DNA from: Parvibaculaceae bacterium
Lineage (GTDB): Bacteria > Pseudomonadota > Alphaproteobacteria > Parvibaculales > Parvibaculaceae
Direction of reading: 5' to 3'
DNA length: 64,000 bases
Assembly (NCBI GenBank): GCA_029209985.1
Contig: JARGNZ010000016.1
Span: 1-64,000 of the forward strand
Both the position numbers and the translations under genes were made by a program. The stretch's first letter is position 1. Each line of letters begins with the position of its first letter. Of the stretch, positions 26,671 to 36,702 are shown piece after piece. The notes beneath the pieces were generated by a model, which was not told the DNA's origin, made no database searches, and worked only from the letters and a program-made list of their open reading frames with translations.

Positions 26671-28458
26671 ATGACTGAGAAAGAAAGAAAAGACGTGACG
26701 TCTTGGCAGGTAGTCACGTTCATTTGGCATCGTTGGTGCCGATATCCAAAACGCATGAGTCTTTTGTTGGGAGCGATATCGCTTTTGGCATTTGTCGAGG
26801 CTCTCTTCCCCTTGCTGGCTTCCAAGTTAATGGACGCGGTGGCAGCGGGGGGGCAGGTTCCAACTCGTGAGAATTTTGATGCGGCAATGGCGGTGGTTAT
26901 CCTAATGGCCGTACAAAGCGGCCTTTATATCGTGTTCTCGCAAATCTCGTTTCGATTGTTGATCCGGCAATCAACCGACTGTATGCGCGATATAGTGACG
27001 GAAGCATTTGACCGTGTGCAAAGTTTTTCGTCGTCTTGGCACGCCGATCACTTTGCAGGGGCGACCATGCGTAAAATTAGTCGCGGCATGTGGGGGTATG
27101 ATCTCTATACGGATATGGTGGTGACTGGGTTTTTACCAGCCATGATCCATATGTCGACGGTGATTGCCGTTGTCGCTTTCGTGTGGCCGATCATGGGCTT
27201 TGTGATGTTGTTTTTTGTTGTGGCCTACATTGGTTTGACCATATGGGCGCTTCAACATTATCTCTTGGCCCCCAACCGGGAACATGTGGGGGCCGATACG
27301 GAACTGGGTGCCTCTGTGGCTGACAGTGTGACATGCAACAGCGTTGTCAAAGCCTTTGGGGCTGAATGGAGAGAAAGTTGGAAGGTCTACGAAACAGTGA
27401 CCAATTGGCGAGGCAAGGCGCGTAGGGCATGGCTACGGGGTGAAGACTTGCGTCTCATACAATCGGTCATTGTGCAGGGGATGAAACTTGCCATGATTTC
27501 ATTGGTCGCTTGGTTGTGGTTCAACGGGCAAGCCAATGTAAGTTTGGTAACGCTTGTCCTCACCAGTTATATTGGACTTGCAAACCGCTTGTGGGAAATG
27601 GCCTATCAGTTGCAACACTTGCAAAAAAGTATCAACGATGTGGAAGATGTTGTCGCGTTTGGAAAAGCACCGGCAGAAATAGTTGATCATGCAGTTGCTC
27701 AACCTTTGCAAGTGCGCAAAGGCAAGGTCAGTTTTGATCAGGTGTCTTTCCGTTATGCCAATCAGGCCGAGCGAATTTATGAGGACTTCAACCTCACCAT
27801 TCGGCCCGGTGAGCGGATTGCGTTGGTGGGTAAATCAGGGAGTGGTAAAAGCACGTTCTTGAAATTACTCCAGCGGCTTTATGATGTGGAGGAGGGGCGT
27901 ATTTTGATCGATGATCAAGATATTGCTCATGTGACCCAAAGCTCATTGCGCCAAGCGGTTTCCGTGGTGCAACAGGAACCTATCCTGTTTCACCGTTCAT
28001 TGGCAGACAACATCGCCTATGCGCAACCTGAAGCCTCGCGTCGCGAAATTATTCGGGCTGCCAAACGGGCACAGGCTCACGATTTCATTCGGGCCTTGCC
28101 AGACGGCTATGACACGATGGTTGGCGAGCGCGGTGTAAAACTGTCTGGTGGAGAGCGTCAGCGCGTTGCAATCGCGCGGGCCATTTTGGCGGATGCCCCT
28201 TTGTTGGTTCTCGATGAGGCCACATCAAGCTTGGACTCGGTGACAGAAGCCGAAGTGCAAACGGCTGTGGATGAACTGATCCGAGGCCGTACCGCCATCA
28301 TCATTGCGCACCGTCTATCAACAGTGCGTAATGTAGACCGCATTTTGGTCTTTGAAGATGGGGTTGTCGTGGAAGAGGGCGAGTATGATGCGCTGGCTTC
28401 CAAATTAGATGGCCACTTCCATACCTTACATCAACGACAAGTTGTTGGTTTGGTGTAA
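26671..28458 (+). CDS. ABC exporter half-transporter (ATP-binding/permease)
   Basis: About 595 residues. The N-terminal membrane domain has six helices (first near SLLLGAISLLAFVEALFPLL). The nucleotide-binding domain has Walker A GKSGSGKST (387-395), signature LSGGERQR (from 491), Walker B LLVLDEATSSLD (from ~511) and the switch His in IIIAHRLST. It works as a homodimer or pairs with an unknown half. It resembles MsbA/ATM1-like exporters of lipids or peptides; the substrate is unknown. The ATG at 26671 follows GAGG and starts MTEKERKDVTSW. The frame is open to 26587, but that stretch contains a perfect hairpin and unlikely residues. Next on the right is a convergent sulfotransferase. Confidence 0.9.
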   Translation: MTEKERKDVTSWQVVTFIWHRWCRYPKRMSLLLGAISLLAFVEALFPLLASKLMDAVAAGGQVPTRENFDAAMAVVILMAVQSGLYIVFSQISFRLLIRQSTDCMRDIVTEAFDRVQSFSSSWHADHFAGATMRKISRGMWGYDLYTDMVVTGFLPAMIHMSTVIAVVAFVWPIMGFVMLFFVVAYIGLTIWALQHYLLAPNREHVGADTELGASVADSVTCNSVVKAFGAEWRESWKVYETVTNWRGKARRAWLRGEDLRLIQSVIVQGMKLAMISLVAWLWFNGQANVSLVTLVLTSYIGLANRLWEMAYQLQHLQKSINDVEDVVAFGKAPAEIVDHAVAQPLQVRKGKVSFDQVSFRYANQAERIYEDFNLTIRPGERIALVGKSGSGKSTFLKLLQRLYDVEEGRILIDDQDIAHVTQSSLRQAVSVVQQEPILFHRSLADNIAYAQPEASRREIIRAAKRAQAHDFIRALPDGYDTMVGERGVKLSGGERQRVAIARAILADAPLLVLDEATSSLDSVTEAEVQTAVDELIRGRTAIIIAHRLSTVRNVDRILVFEDGVVVEEGEYDALASKLDGHFHTLHQRQVVGLV

Positions 28459-28463
28459 GGCAA

Positions 28464-28480
28464 CAGCATTCAAAATGCTG
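28464..28480. terminator. Short hairpin between convergent genes
   Basis: A perfect 7-base stem CAGCATT/AATGCTG with a 3-base loop sits between the ABC exporter stop and the sulfotransferase, and covers the latter's stop codon. No T-tract follows on either strand, so termination is possible but weak. Confidence 0.35.
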
Positions 28481-29180
28481 AACGCAGAAGCCTTTGATAG
28501 AGCGTGGACAAATCTTTGAGGTCGTCATCGACGACTGTGTCTGCGCTCATATCAGAGGCTTTTTCTTTAACAACACCCGTATGGACATAGCGTGAGTTTA
28601 ACGCCGCACCGTCTAGCATAGACTCACGATAGTCCAAGTCAGCCCATGCAGCCAGCGCCCGACTTTGTCCTTCAGTGTCGGCCAAATAGCGATCAAATGA
28701 AATGATGCCACAGTTGAAGTCAGGTTGATCCATGAGGGTTTCGAAGAGAGAATAGGCTTTGGTTAAATGGTCCAAAGCCTGCGCGCGTTTCATGTTCTCG
28801 CGATTGATGAGCGCATCTAATGAACGGCTCGGATCGCGCAAAATCACAATGAACTTGGCATCAAAGATTTGGTTGTAATCTGTAGCACTGAGGCGAGATC
28901 GAATAAGGTGGTGACGGAGCCTTTTGCGAAGGAAACCATTTTTTTGCAGTATCTTAAAGTAAGGCCGCCACTTTTGTGTGAGCTGAATTTGACTGGGCGT
29001 ACATAGCTTTACGGCAGGAATTTTATTGCCAATGATAAATCGAGCCGCCCCGTGAAACTCTTCATCAAACATCGCAATGCGAGGATGGGCGCCCAGAACA
29101 TTGGCAAGCAAGGTGGTGCCAGTACGCGGCGCGCCGACCATAATAAAACAGGGTTTCTTGGCATCGCTTGAGGAATCCAT
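28470..29180 (-). CDS. Sulfotransferase-family protein
   Basis: About 236 residues. Near the N-terminus is CFIMVGAPRTGTTLLANVLG, the PAPS 5'-phosphosulfate loop of sulfotransferases. Later, FIVILRDPSRSLDALINRE fits the 3'-phosphate-binding element (RDP---S). The enzyme would sulfate a carbohydrate, lipid or peptide in the cytoplasm; the acceptor is unknown. The frame extends to 29252, but MDSSSDAKKPCF at 29180 places the P-loop at a normal distance. No ribosome site is strong at either start. It is convergent with the ABC exporter. Confidence 0.8.
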   Translation of the reverse strand: MDSSSDAKKPCFIMVGAPRTGTTLLANVLGAHPRIAMFDEEFHGAARFIIGNKIPAVKLCTPSQIQLTQKWRPYFKILQKNGFLRKRLRHHLIRSRLSATDYNQIFDAKFIVILRDPSRSLDALINRENMKRAQALDHLTKAYSLFETLMDQPDFNCGIISFDRYLADTEGQSRALAAWADLDYRESMLDGAALNSRYVHTGVVKEKASDMSADTVVDDDLKDLSTLYQRLLRSAF

Positions 29181-29503
29181 ATTTTTCTGCGTATCCGCCA
29201 AGCTCTCGCCCCCTAGTATTGTAATGGGCAAATATCCCCTACCCAGCTGCATCTATTTAAGCAGAATCTATTCGTTTAGCAAAATTTAGATCCTTGAATT
29301 TGATAAACGCTTTGCACGGTAAATCAAATAGCTGACCAAATTTAAGTGAGAAAAAATGGAAATGATTCTGAGCTAACGTTGGGGAAACAATAGGATAGGG
29401 GGCTGTGACTTGCATCGCCCAATTCAGATGTTTAGAACCCAATCGTGTCTATTTGCTGCTGTGATCCAAACAGGGGCGTCCAAATCAGAGAAAAGAAAAC
29501 CTC

Positions 29504-31447
29504 ATGAGCACTCCATTATGGCAACCGACCCAATCACAGATTGAAACGTCCCGAATGGATATTTTTCGCCGGAAAATGGAAGCGGAACACAATATTTCGC
29601 TGCCCACCTACGATGATTTGCACGCGTGGTCTGTGACTCAGCCAGAGGCATTTTGGTCAGCACTCTGGGACTATGCAGAGATTATCGGGACAAAAGGCAG
29701 TCGCATTATTTTAGATGGTCATAAAATGCCGGGAGCGGCGTTCTTTCCAGATGCCAATATCAATTTTGCCGAAAACATGCTGCGCAAAAACGATGACACA
29801 GTTGCGTTGCATTTCAACAATGAGGGCAGCCAGAAACCGAGCATGAGCTGGCGAGAGCTTAATCAATCGGTTTCAAAAATGCGGCAGTTCTTTCGTGCGC
29901 AAGGCATCCACAAGGGCGACCGTGTTGCGGCTGTCATGCCAAACATGCCGGAGACAATTGTGGCGATGTTGGCAGCGGCCAGCATTGGGGCAATCTGGTC
30001 TTCTTGCTCCCCAGATTTCGGCGTGAAGGGTGTCCTAGACCGGTTTGGTCAAATTGAACCCAAGTTGCTCATTACCTGCGATGGCTACCGTTACAACGGC
30101 AAAGAGCTAGGCTTGGCCCAAAAGATTGGGGAGATCGCGGCTGCTTTGCCAACACTTGTCGGCGTCGTCACTGTGCCCCTTATCGAAGCAGGGGCATTGG
30201 GTGTGGACAATGAGAGCTTGTGGCCCGACGTGATGGCTGCCTTCGACGCAGCCCCGATCTTTTTTGAGCGCCTGCCTTTTGATCATCCTCTCTATATTAT
30301 GTTTTCGAGCGGCACCACCGGTGCACCAAAATGTATCGTGCATTCCGCTGGCGGGGTGCTACTGAACCAGTTGAAAGAACATTGTTTGCATGTGTCGCTC
30401 ACCCCAGACGACACGCTGTTCTATTTCACCACTTGCGGGTGGATGATGTGGAATTGGTTGGTCGCAGGTCTCGGCGTCGGCGCGAGCTTGGCGCTCTATG
30501 ATGGCTCCCCGTTTTATCCCGATGGCAATGTGTTGTTTGATTATGCGGACGCCGTGGACGTCAATATATTCGGCACATCGGCTAAATTTATTGATGCGCT
30601 GAACAAACAAGGGTTTGAACCCGCCAAGACACATCAGTTATCAAACTTACGCATGATCCTATCAACTGGTTCCCCGCTCGTGGGGGAGGGGTTTGATTAT
30701 GTCTATCGCTCTATTAAACAAGACGTTGCTTTATGCTCCATCTCAGGCGGCACAGATATTCTGAGTTGTTTTGTGTTGGGTGCGCCGATCTTGCCGGTGT
30801 GGCGCGGAGAGATTCAATGCAAAGGGCTTGGCATGGCTGTGGACATTTGGGATGACGCAGGTCACTCCATCACCGAAGAAAAGGGAGAGCTGGTCTGCAC
30901 AACAAGCTTCCCGTCAATGCCCATTGGGTTTTGGAACGACCCAGCCAATGAAAAATACCATGACGCTTATTTCAATCGCTTTGACAATGTGTGGTGCCAT
31001 GGGGACTTTGCCGAAATCACAAGCCATGGAGGCTTGATCATTCATGGGCGCTCTGACGCGACATTGAACCCGGGCGGCGTGCGCATTGGGACGGCTGAAA
31101 TTTATGCGCAAGTAGAACCCCTGCCGCAAATTGTGGAAGCCTTAGCCATTGGACAGGACTTTGAAGAAGATGTCCGAGTTGTCCTGTTTGTGGTGCTCTC
31201 AGAGGGTGTCGTATTGGATGAGGCTTTGGAAAAAGAACTGAGAAGCAAGATCAGGTCTGGTGCCTCGCCGCGCCATGTGCCCGCGCGCATTGTGGATGTT
31301 GCTGATATTCCACGGACAAAATCTGGCAAGATCACAGAACTGGCTGTGCGCGATATTGTGCACGGGCGCGATGTGAAAAACAAAGAAGCCTTGGCCAATC
31401 CCGAAGCACTCGATTTGTTTCGGGACCTGCCAAAGCTACAAAGCTAA
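29504..31447 (+). CDS. Acetoacetyl-CoA synthetase
   Basis: A 647-residue member of the acyl-adenylate ligases. It starts with the acetoacetyl-CoA synthetase pattern PLWQPTQSQIETSRMDIFR and has INFAENMLR. The AMP-binding loop is YIMFSSGTTGAPKCIVH (264-280). The adenylation core ends with SDATLNPGGVRIGTAEIY, and the catalytic C-terminal Lys is K609 in PRTKSGKITE. It activates acetoacetate to acetoacetyl-CoA with ATP, feeding ketone-body or PHB carbon back into acetyl-CoA. Length is typical. Its stop abuts the convergent histidine kinase stop with no gap. Confidence 0.92.
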   Translation: MSTPLWQPTQSQIETSRMDIFRRKMEAEHNISLPTYDDLHAWSVTQPEAFWSALWDYAEIIGTKGSRIILDGHKMPGAAFFPDANINFAENMLRKNDDTVALHFNNEGSQKPSMSWRELNQSVSKMRQFFRAQGIHKGDRVAAVMPNMPETIVAMLAAASIGAIWSSCSPDFGVKGVLDRFGQIEPKLLITCDGYRYNGKELGLAQKIGEIAAALPTLVGVVTVPLIEAGALGVDNESLWPDVMAAFDAAPIFFERLPFDHPLYIMFSSGTTGAPKCIVHSAGGVLLNQLKEHCLHVSLTPDDTLFYFTTCGWMMWNWLVAGLGVGASLALYDGSPFYPDGNVLFDYADAVDVNIFGTSAKFIDALNKQGFEPAKTHQLSNLRMILSTGSPLVGEGFDYVYRSIKQDVALCSISGGTDILSCFVLGAPILPVWRGEIQCKGLGMAVDIWDDAGHSITEEKGELVCTTSFPSMPIGFWNDPANEKYHDAYFNRFDNVWCHGDFAEITSHGGLIIHGRSDATLNPGGVRIGTAEIYAQVEPLPQIVEALAIGQDFEEDVRVVLFVVLSEGVVLDEALEKELRSKIRSGASPRHVPARIVDVADIPRTKSGKITELAVRDIVHGRDVKNKEALANPEALDLFRDLPKLQS

Positions 31448-33385
31448 TCAGTCCATGAGCACCTGAGTGACGGGGAATGTAATGCGCACATGTGTGCCAA
31501 CACCCGGTTCGGAGCTGAGGTCAAAGTCTGCGTGATTGGCTTCACACAAAGCCTTGGCAATTGGTAAGCCAAGGCCGGAGCCTTTCGCATTTTTGTCCGC
31601 CACCTGAGAGGCTTTCACCCCGGTTGGTGTTGTGATGCCTAAGCCATTGATGGCCCGTTTGCCTGCTTGCATGAACGGCTGCAGGGCGATGGCAATGTCT
31701 TCAGTACTCATGCCGTAGCCTGTGTCTTGGACTTCAATGGTAAGCCCACCACCAGGCGCAGCCTGTGCCCGCAAGGTGATCTCACCCCCCTCAGCCGTAA
31801 ATTTGACGGCATTCGAGAGCAGGTTGAGCATAATCTGTTTGACACTGCGCGGGTCCGCGACCAATGCTGGCAATGTGTCAGGAAGGTCTAGGGTAAGGGA
31901 AAGCCCATTGCGCTGGGCTTCTACTGAAAGCAGGTCCACGCACTCGCGCAAAATAGCAGACAGGTCAATGCGCTCGAAGGCAGGCGTGAAACGCCCAGCT
32001 TCCATTTTGTTCAGGTCCAAAAAGTCGCGCACCAGATCAAGTAAATATTCACCGCTGCGATGAATGTGCCCGGCATAGGTCACGTATCGCTCATCACCCA
32101 ATGCGCCAAATCTTTCGGTTTGCATGATTTCAGAAAACCCCAAAATCGCATTAAGCGGTGTCTTCAATTCATGAGTGACGGTGCTAAGTAAGTTTGACTT
32201 TTGCTTCAGCTCATCTTCGGCGAGTGTCAGCTTACGGTTGAGTTCTTCTTGTTTGGCAAAATCCGGCACCACCACTTCGCGTACCACTTCTTTTTCAATG
32301 ATGGTCTCAACGGGGTCCAGTGCTTTACGTGCGATCCCAAGCCAGCCGCGCGGCATCATGCCGTGGGCAGGTGTGGGCACACCGCTCAACAAATAAGGCT
32401 TCACACCTTCCGGGGTGGCCAGCTCAAAGGGAAGGTCATGGAAGCTCTTACGCTCTGACAATAATTGCGTGAGTGCAGGCGGCAGGGTGGTGTCCATGAC
32501 ACGAGCCATTTCAGCAAAAGTCAACCCAATCAACGTATGCGGCGCAAGGCCGCTGATGTCCTTAAACTCCGGGCTTAGTCCGGTAAGGCGTTCAGCATGG
32601 TCAAGCTGCCACTGGAAATCAGAGACTTGCGCCAACAAGGAGGCTTGTGTCGTCACGGCATTGGTTTGTTCAGCTTCGCGGGCACGCCGGTCGGCAATGT
32701 CACGCAGGAGGACAACAAGGGCGGGGGCTTTGCGTTGAGGGTCTTGAATTTTGCGCACCGTTAAGCGATGCATACGAAAGCCAGCCTTCGTGCGTAAAGA
32801 TACCGTGCGACTGGCGGAATTGTCTGAGAGAGCAAGCGCCAACAAAGGTGCCATGCGGCGTGTGTTTTCAAATAAATTTTCAAATGGCGTGTCAATGGCA
32901 CATTGGGGCAAAGTGCGACGGGCATCTTCGTTGCGGTAGAGGATGGTCCCTTCTGGGGAGATCAACAGCAACGGCGCGGGCGCGGCATCGGCAATTTCTT
33001 CAAACCGAGTGCGCGGGTGTGTGCGACTGCTTGGAACAATCATAACCGTCACCCCTGCACGGCCATCGTCTAGGGGGGCGGGGAAACAATGACAGGCAAC
33101 AGCTTGGCGCGCCAAAGCCCCGTCAAATGCGAGACGGGTTTCCACCATGGGTTCTGACATAAAGCGGCTGGCAATATCTGTGAGTTCGCACACGGTTGGA
33201 TCTGTGGGGGTGAAGTCACGCTCGATCAGGTCGAGCATACTTGTCTCATCAAAAAAAACCAAAGCCGCCCGGTTGCCCCACGATATGCGGCCACGGGTGA
33301 CATCCCAGACAAAAGACGGAAAAGAACTTTCGCGCAATTGGTCCAGCGTTGGGGAGGTCAGGTCAGGGATGAGATTCTTGGCCAT
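31448..33385 (-). CDS. Cytoplasmic PAS-domain sensor histidine kinase
   Basis: About 645 residues with no membrane helix. A degenerate N-terminal PAS-like region (15-125) is followed by a PAS domain (about 128-230, FEEIADAAPAPLLLISPEG), a second PAS-like region (250-355) and a short coiled coil (365-400). The HisKA domain has the phospho-acceptor His at about 405 in STVTHELKTPLNAILGFSE. The ATPase domain has N-box NLLSNAVKF, DTGYGMS and GSGLGLPIAKALC. It resembles the PleC/DivJ-type kinases of alphaproteobacteria. There is no response regulator nearby, so it is an orphan. The ATG at 33385 is preferred to the TTG at 33397. Confidence 0.9.
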   Translation of the reverse strand: MAKNLIPDLTSPTLDQLRESSFPSFVWDVTRGRISWGNRAALVFFDETSMLDLIERDFTPTDPTVCELTDIASRFMSEPMVETRLAFDGALARQAVACHCFPAPLDDGRAGVTVMIVPSSRTHPRTRFEEIADAAPAPLLLISPEGTILYRNEDARRTLPQCAIDTPFENLFENTRRMAPLLALALSDNSASRTVSLRTKAGFRMHRLTVRKIQDPQRKAPALVVLLRDIADRRAREAEQTNAVTTQASLLAQVSDFQWQLDHAERLTGLSPEFKDISGLAPHTLIGLTFAEMARVMDTTLPPALTQLLSERKSFHDLPFELATPEGVKPYLLSGVPTPAHGMMPRGWLGIARKALDPVETIIEKEVVREVVVPDFAKQEELNRKLTLAEDELKQKSNLLSTVTHELKTPLNAILGFSEIMQTERFGALGDERYVTYAGHIHRSGEYLLDLVRDFLDLNKMEAGRFTPAFERIDLSAILRECVDLLSVEAQRNGLSLTLDLPDTLPALVADPRSVKQIMLNLLSNAVKFTAEGGEITLRAQAAPGGGLTIEVQDTGYGMSTEDIAIALQPFMQAGKRAINGLGITTPTGVKASQVADKNAKGSGLGLPIAKALCEANHADFDLSSEPGVGTHVRITFPVTQVLMD

Positions 33386-33748
33386 AGATCTATTCAAACT
33401 TGTTGACGCATAGAAGCGCTTGGCTCAAATGAGCTGACGCTAAAGTAACAATAACTTAGACAGGTGGCCTCCCTTCTAAGCTCTTGCCATATGACCTCAA
33501 ACATCACGCCAGCACATCCTCAAGTGAGGACGCGGGCGGGAGCGAATGAGATTGTTTTCATGCTTCCGAGCCCCGCACAGACCAACCAGAAGCATCGCTA
33601 ACCTATCGCTGACCGATGCGCAGGTCTAGCGCCGCAACTCATTTCGCCCAACAAGGGTGTTTTATGGTTAACGTGGCTTCAAGAAAACAGTCAGGAGAAA
33701 CCTGACACGCGTAAGGGGGGCGTGTTAGCGCGAGGAGCACATAAAGAG
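33386..33748. other. Gene-free interval with kinase promoter region
   Basis: There is no plausible ORF in these 360 bases. The right end carries the DUF6324 terminator (33681-33706). A GC-rich imperfect repeat ACACGC/GCGTGT lies at about 33704-33726. The rest must include the promoter of the histidine kinase gene, which I cannot pinpoint. Confidence 0.5.
33681..33706 (-). terminator. Terminator of the DUF6324 gene
   Basis: On the minus strand a perfect 6-base stem GTCAGG/CCTGAC with a 5-base loop (33690-33706) is followed by TGTTTTCTT. It lies 43 bases after the stop codon at 33749. Confidence 0.6.
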
Positions 33749-33958
33749 CTATTTCTTACGGCCCTTATTAGCACCTGTGATGCTTTCTGCTGCTTCAACA
33801 AGTTCTGCTGCAATTTCCAGAGCTTCATCAGGCAGAAAGTCCATCGGCAATTCGAAGTCTTCGCCCCGCACAAACAAGCGCACCATGCCTTTATCTGTTG
33901 GGCCAATTTGGATTTCGCCTGATTGGTCCGTTTCTTGATTAATACCGCCGTTACTCAT
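33749..33958 (-). CDS. DUF6324-family small protein
   Basis: 69 residues, acidic, no membrane helix. The sequence IQIGPTDKGMVRLFVRGEDF, then ELPMDFLPDEALEIAAELVE, matches the small alphaproteobacterial family I know as DUF6324. The function is unknown. The Lys-rich tail is GANKGRKK. The ATG at 33958 (MSNGG) is preferred over the TTG at 33964. It is monocistronic with its own terminator. Confidence 0.72.
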   Translation of the reverse strand: MSNGGINQETDQSGEIQIGPTDKGMVRLFVRGEDFELPMDFLPDEALEIAAELVEAAESITGANKGRKK

Positions 33959-34022
33959 GCCCAATTCCGATCATTGTGGATGCGCCGCGTGTGCACGGCA
34001 CCTGGCGAATCTATTGATATGT

Positions 34023-35039
34023 CTACGTGCCTGTTGTTTCTGCTGTGTCGTTTGCCAAGCCCTCAGATTGAGCCGGTGCTTGGTTCTCAACGGTCATTTG
34101 GTCGGCAGTCGAAACAGGTTCGATAATGCCTCCATAAGAAGCCTCTGGCACCGGTTTTCCGGTAAGCCATGCTTCAAGCATTGCGTTCACAGCATCTGGT
34201 GCTTCTTGTTGAACCCAATGAGAGACCCCCGGTAGATAGCGCAAAGTGAAGTTCTGTACCAGCGTATCAGTGCCGTAGGTGAGTTCTTTCCCCAGAGCTG
34301 TGTCTTCTTCTCCCCAGAGCATTAAAGTGGGGACCTCAACAAGGGGCGGGTTCTCCCATGTATCCGTATTGTCTTTGTCACCAAACGCCGCGCGATAATA
34401 ATTGATCATAGCGGTCATGGCGCCGGGCAACAGCGCGTTTTTGCGGTAATGGGAAAGGACCTCGTCTGTGAACCGCTCTTTATTGACGGCCATATTGTAA
34501 AATGCATCGCCGATGGCTTTTGCGCCCTTACGCGTCATCACCCATTCAGGGAGTTTAGGAATTTGAAAGAAGAGGACATACCAACTTTTTTTAAGCTGCG
34601 CCCAGCCTTTGACGGCCTGCACAAATTTGTTGGGATGGGGCAGGTTCATAACAATGAACCGCTCAAGGGGACGCACTTTTTTCAGAACAAAGGACCAGGC
34701 AATCGCTCCGCCCCAATCATGGGCCATCAATGTGGTGGGGCCTGTGTGGCCACGCGCAGCAGCCGCATCGATTAAACCGGCAACATCATCGAGTAGGTGC
34801 GCCATTTTATAGGCTGCCTTACCGAGTGGCCGCGAGCTCATGCCGTACCCCCGCAAATTTGGCGCCCAGACTGTGTAGCCCAAGGAGGCGAGCAACGGCA
34901 TTTGCGCACGCCAAGAATATTTGCTTTCAGGAAAGCCGTGCAACAACAAAGCGAATTTGTCGCCATCGCCACAAATGTCTACTTCAAATTGAAGCCCGTT
35001 GGCTTCGATCATGGCTGTCTTGATGGGTGCTTCTACCAT
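34023..35039 (-). CDS. Alpha/beta hydrolase, epoxide-hydrolase-like
   Basis: A 338-residue alpha/beta-fold enzyme. The oxyanion motif HGFPESKYSWRAQMP is followed by RGYGMSSRP. The nucleophile elbow is AHDWGGAIAW, with Asp as nucleophile as in epoxide hydrolases and haloalkane dehalogenases. The catalytic His is in GVSHWVQQEAPD. The HGFPES motif with an Asp elbow favours epoxide hydrolase over dehalogenase. The C-terminal ~35 residues are an unusual polar extension (TADQMTVENQAPAQSE). The gene is divergent from the NSS symporter. Confidence 0.85.
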   Translation of the reverse strand: MVEAPIKTAMIEANGLQFEVDICGDGDKFALLLHGFPESKYSWRAQMPLLASLGYTVWAPNLRGYGMSSRPLGKAAYKMAHLLDDVAGLIDAAAARGHTGPTTLMAHDWGGAIAWSFVLKKVRPLERFIVMNLPHPNKFVQAVKGWAQLKKSWYVLFFQIPKLPEWVMTRKGAKAIGDAFYNMAVNKERFTDEVLSHYRKNALLPGAMTAMINYYRAAFGDKDNTDTWENPPLVEVPTLMLWGEEDTALGKELTYGTDTLVQNFTLRYLPGVSHWVQQEAPDAVNAMLEAWLTGKPVPEASYGGIIEPVSTADQMTVENQAPAQSEGLANDTAETTGT

Positions 35040-35307
35040 GGCACATTCCTATCTATCCGCTCTTATCCGCCGACAACGTCTTAACGTATTGAGGGTTGAA
35101 TATAGGGGGAGGAAGGTGCTTTCAAAAGAACCAACTGACATTAAACGCTGGTTTTATATAAACTCAGCGGACCGCTGCGGAACATATGAGGGCCTAACGC
35201 CAAAGGATTGGGACGCTTGCGAACAGTAAAGTGTGACTCAGCCCCATTTTGGGCTAAGTTCATACCAGCCCAAAACTGTGGGGTTTGGGAAAATAATGAG
35301 GGGAAAA

Positions 35308-36702
35308 ATGGCGGCAACAGCGTTACGAGAACATTGGTCATCCAGATTTGCATTTTTGATGGCCGCGATTGGCAGTGCTGTTGGGCTTGGCAATATTTGG
35401 CGGTTTCCCTTTATCGCCGGTGAAAATGGAGGTGGTGCCTTCGTTCTCATCTACCTCGTCACAACCGCCCTCATTGCCCTACCCATTTTGATTGCTGAAA
35501 TCATGGTGGGCCGTATGGGGGGGCAAAGCCCGGTAAACTCCATTTACAGCTTGGTGCGCACACACAATAAATCCAAACTCTGGGTGTGGATGGGCATCGG
35601 GGGCACAGTTGGCGCTTTTATTGTGCTCTCTTATTATAGTGTGATTGGGGGCTGGGCACTCAATTATACCACCATCGCTTTGGGAACAGGTTTTGATGGC
35701 CTCACTGGGGAGAGTTCCGGCGCTCTCTTTAGCGGGATGATCAGTGCCCCTGTAAGTCTGATGCTCTGGCATACACTTTTCATGGGTATCAACATCATCA
35801 TCGTGATGGGGGGCTTGCATAAAGGCATTGAGCGGGCGGTGGTCTTTTTGATGCCTTTGCTATTTCTCCTGCTTCTGTTCATGGTGAGCCACGCCATTGG
35901 TACGGAAGGCTTTAGTGCTGCATGGACGTTCCTTTTTGAGCCAGACTTTAGCAAGGTGACATCCAAAACGTATCTGGTGGCCATTGGGCAAGGTTTCTTT
36001 TCGGTTTCCATCGCCCTTGGTGCGATGATGATGTATGGCTCTTATCTGGATAAAAGCACCTCCATTCCTCAATCTGCCGTCATCATTGCAATCGCTGATA
36101 CAGCTGTAGCGCTTTTGGCTGGCCTCGCCATTTTCCCGTTGGTTTTTACTTTTAATCTGGCTCCTGCAGAAGGGCCCGGACTGGTGTTTGTCACCGTGCC
36201 GATTGCCTTTGGGGAAATGGAAAATGGATACCTGCTCGGCGTCGCCTTCTTTCTCTTATTGTCTGTGGCGGCCATTACATCTGCCATCTCCCTCTTGGCA
36301 CCAGCCGTTGCATGGGCAGAGGAAAAGTATGGGGCCACGCGCAGAAAAATAGCTTTGATTATTGGTGGTTCAGCTTGGATTTTGGGCATCGCCAGTGTGC
36401 TGTCCTTTAGCGATTGGAGTGAGTTTTACCCGTTGGGCTTCTTTGGCCTTTACGAGGGAAAAACAATTTTCGACACATTCGATTTTTCAGTCACCAGCTT
36501 TGTGCAGCCGATGGTCGGCATCATGATGGCGCTGTTTGTCGGGTGGTCCTTGTCGCGAGAGGTTGTGCTTGATGCTCTCAACATTACCGAAGGTGAAAAC
36601 CGGGTGCTTTGGGTGAGTGTCTGGCTGATTCTCTTGCGCTTTTTGGTGCCCATCGCGATTGTTGGCATATTTGTGCGCGCTCTTTGGCCGAATTTATTGT
36701 GA
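35308..36702 (+). CDS. Sodium-dependent transporter, NSS/SNF family
   Basis: About 464 residues with about eleven or twelve hydrophobic helices. The N-terminal helix has the NSS signature WSSRFAFLMAAIGSAVGLGN then IWRFPFIAGENGGGAF, which binds Na+ and substrate in LeuT-type proteins. The family imports amino acids or related amines with sodium. The ATG at 35308 has GAGGGG 4 bases upstream; in-frame starts at 35296 and 35233 are less supported. It is probably monocistronic. A weak hairpin AGCGCG/CGCGCT lies at 36761-36784. Confidence 0.9.
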   Translation: MAATALREHWSSRFAFLMAAIGSAVGLGNIWRFPFIAGENGGGAFVLIYLVTTALIALPILIAEIMVGRMGGQSPVNSIYSLVRTHNKSKLWVWMGIGGTVGAFIVLSYYSVIGGWALNYTTIALGTGFDGLTGESSGALFSGMISAPVSLMLWHTLFMGINIIIVMGGLHKGIERAVVFLMPLLFLLLLFMVSHAIGTEGFSAAWTFLFEPDFSKVTSKTYLVAIGQGFFSVSIALGAMMMYGSYLDKSTSIPQSAVIIAIADTAVALLAGLAIFPLVFTFNLAPAEGPGLVFVTVPIAFGEMENGYLLGVAFFLLLSVAAITSAISLLAPAVAWAEEKYGATRRKIALIIGGSAWILGIASVLSFSDWSEFYPLGFFGLYEGKTIFDTFDFSVTSFVQPMVGIMMALFVGWSLSREVVLDALNITEGENRVLWVSVWLILLRFLVPIAIVGIFVRALWPNLL

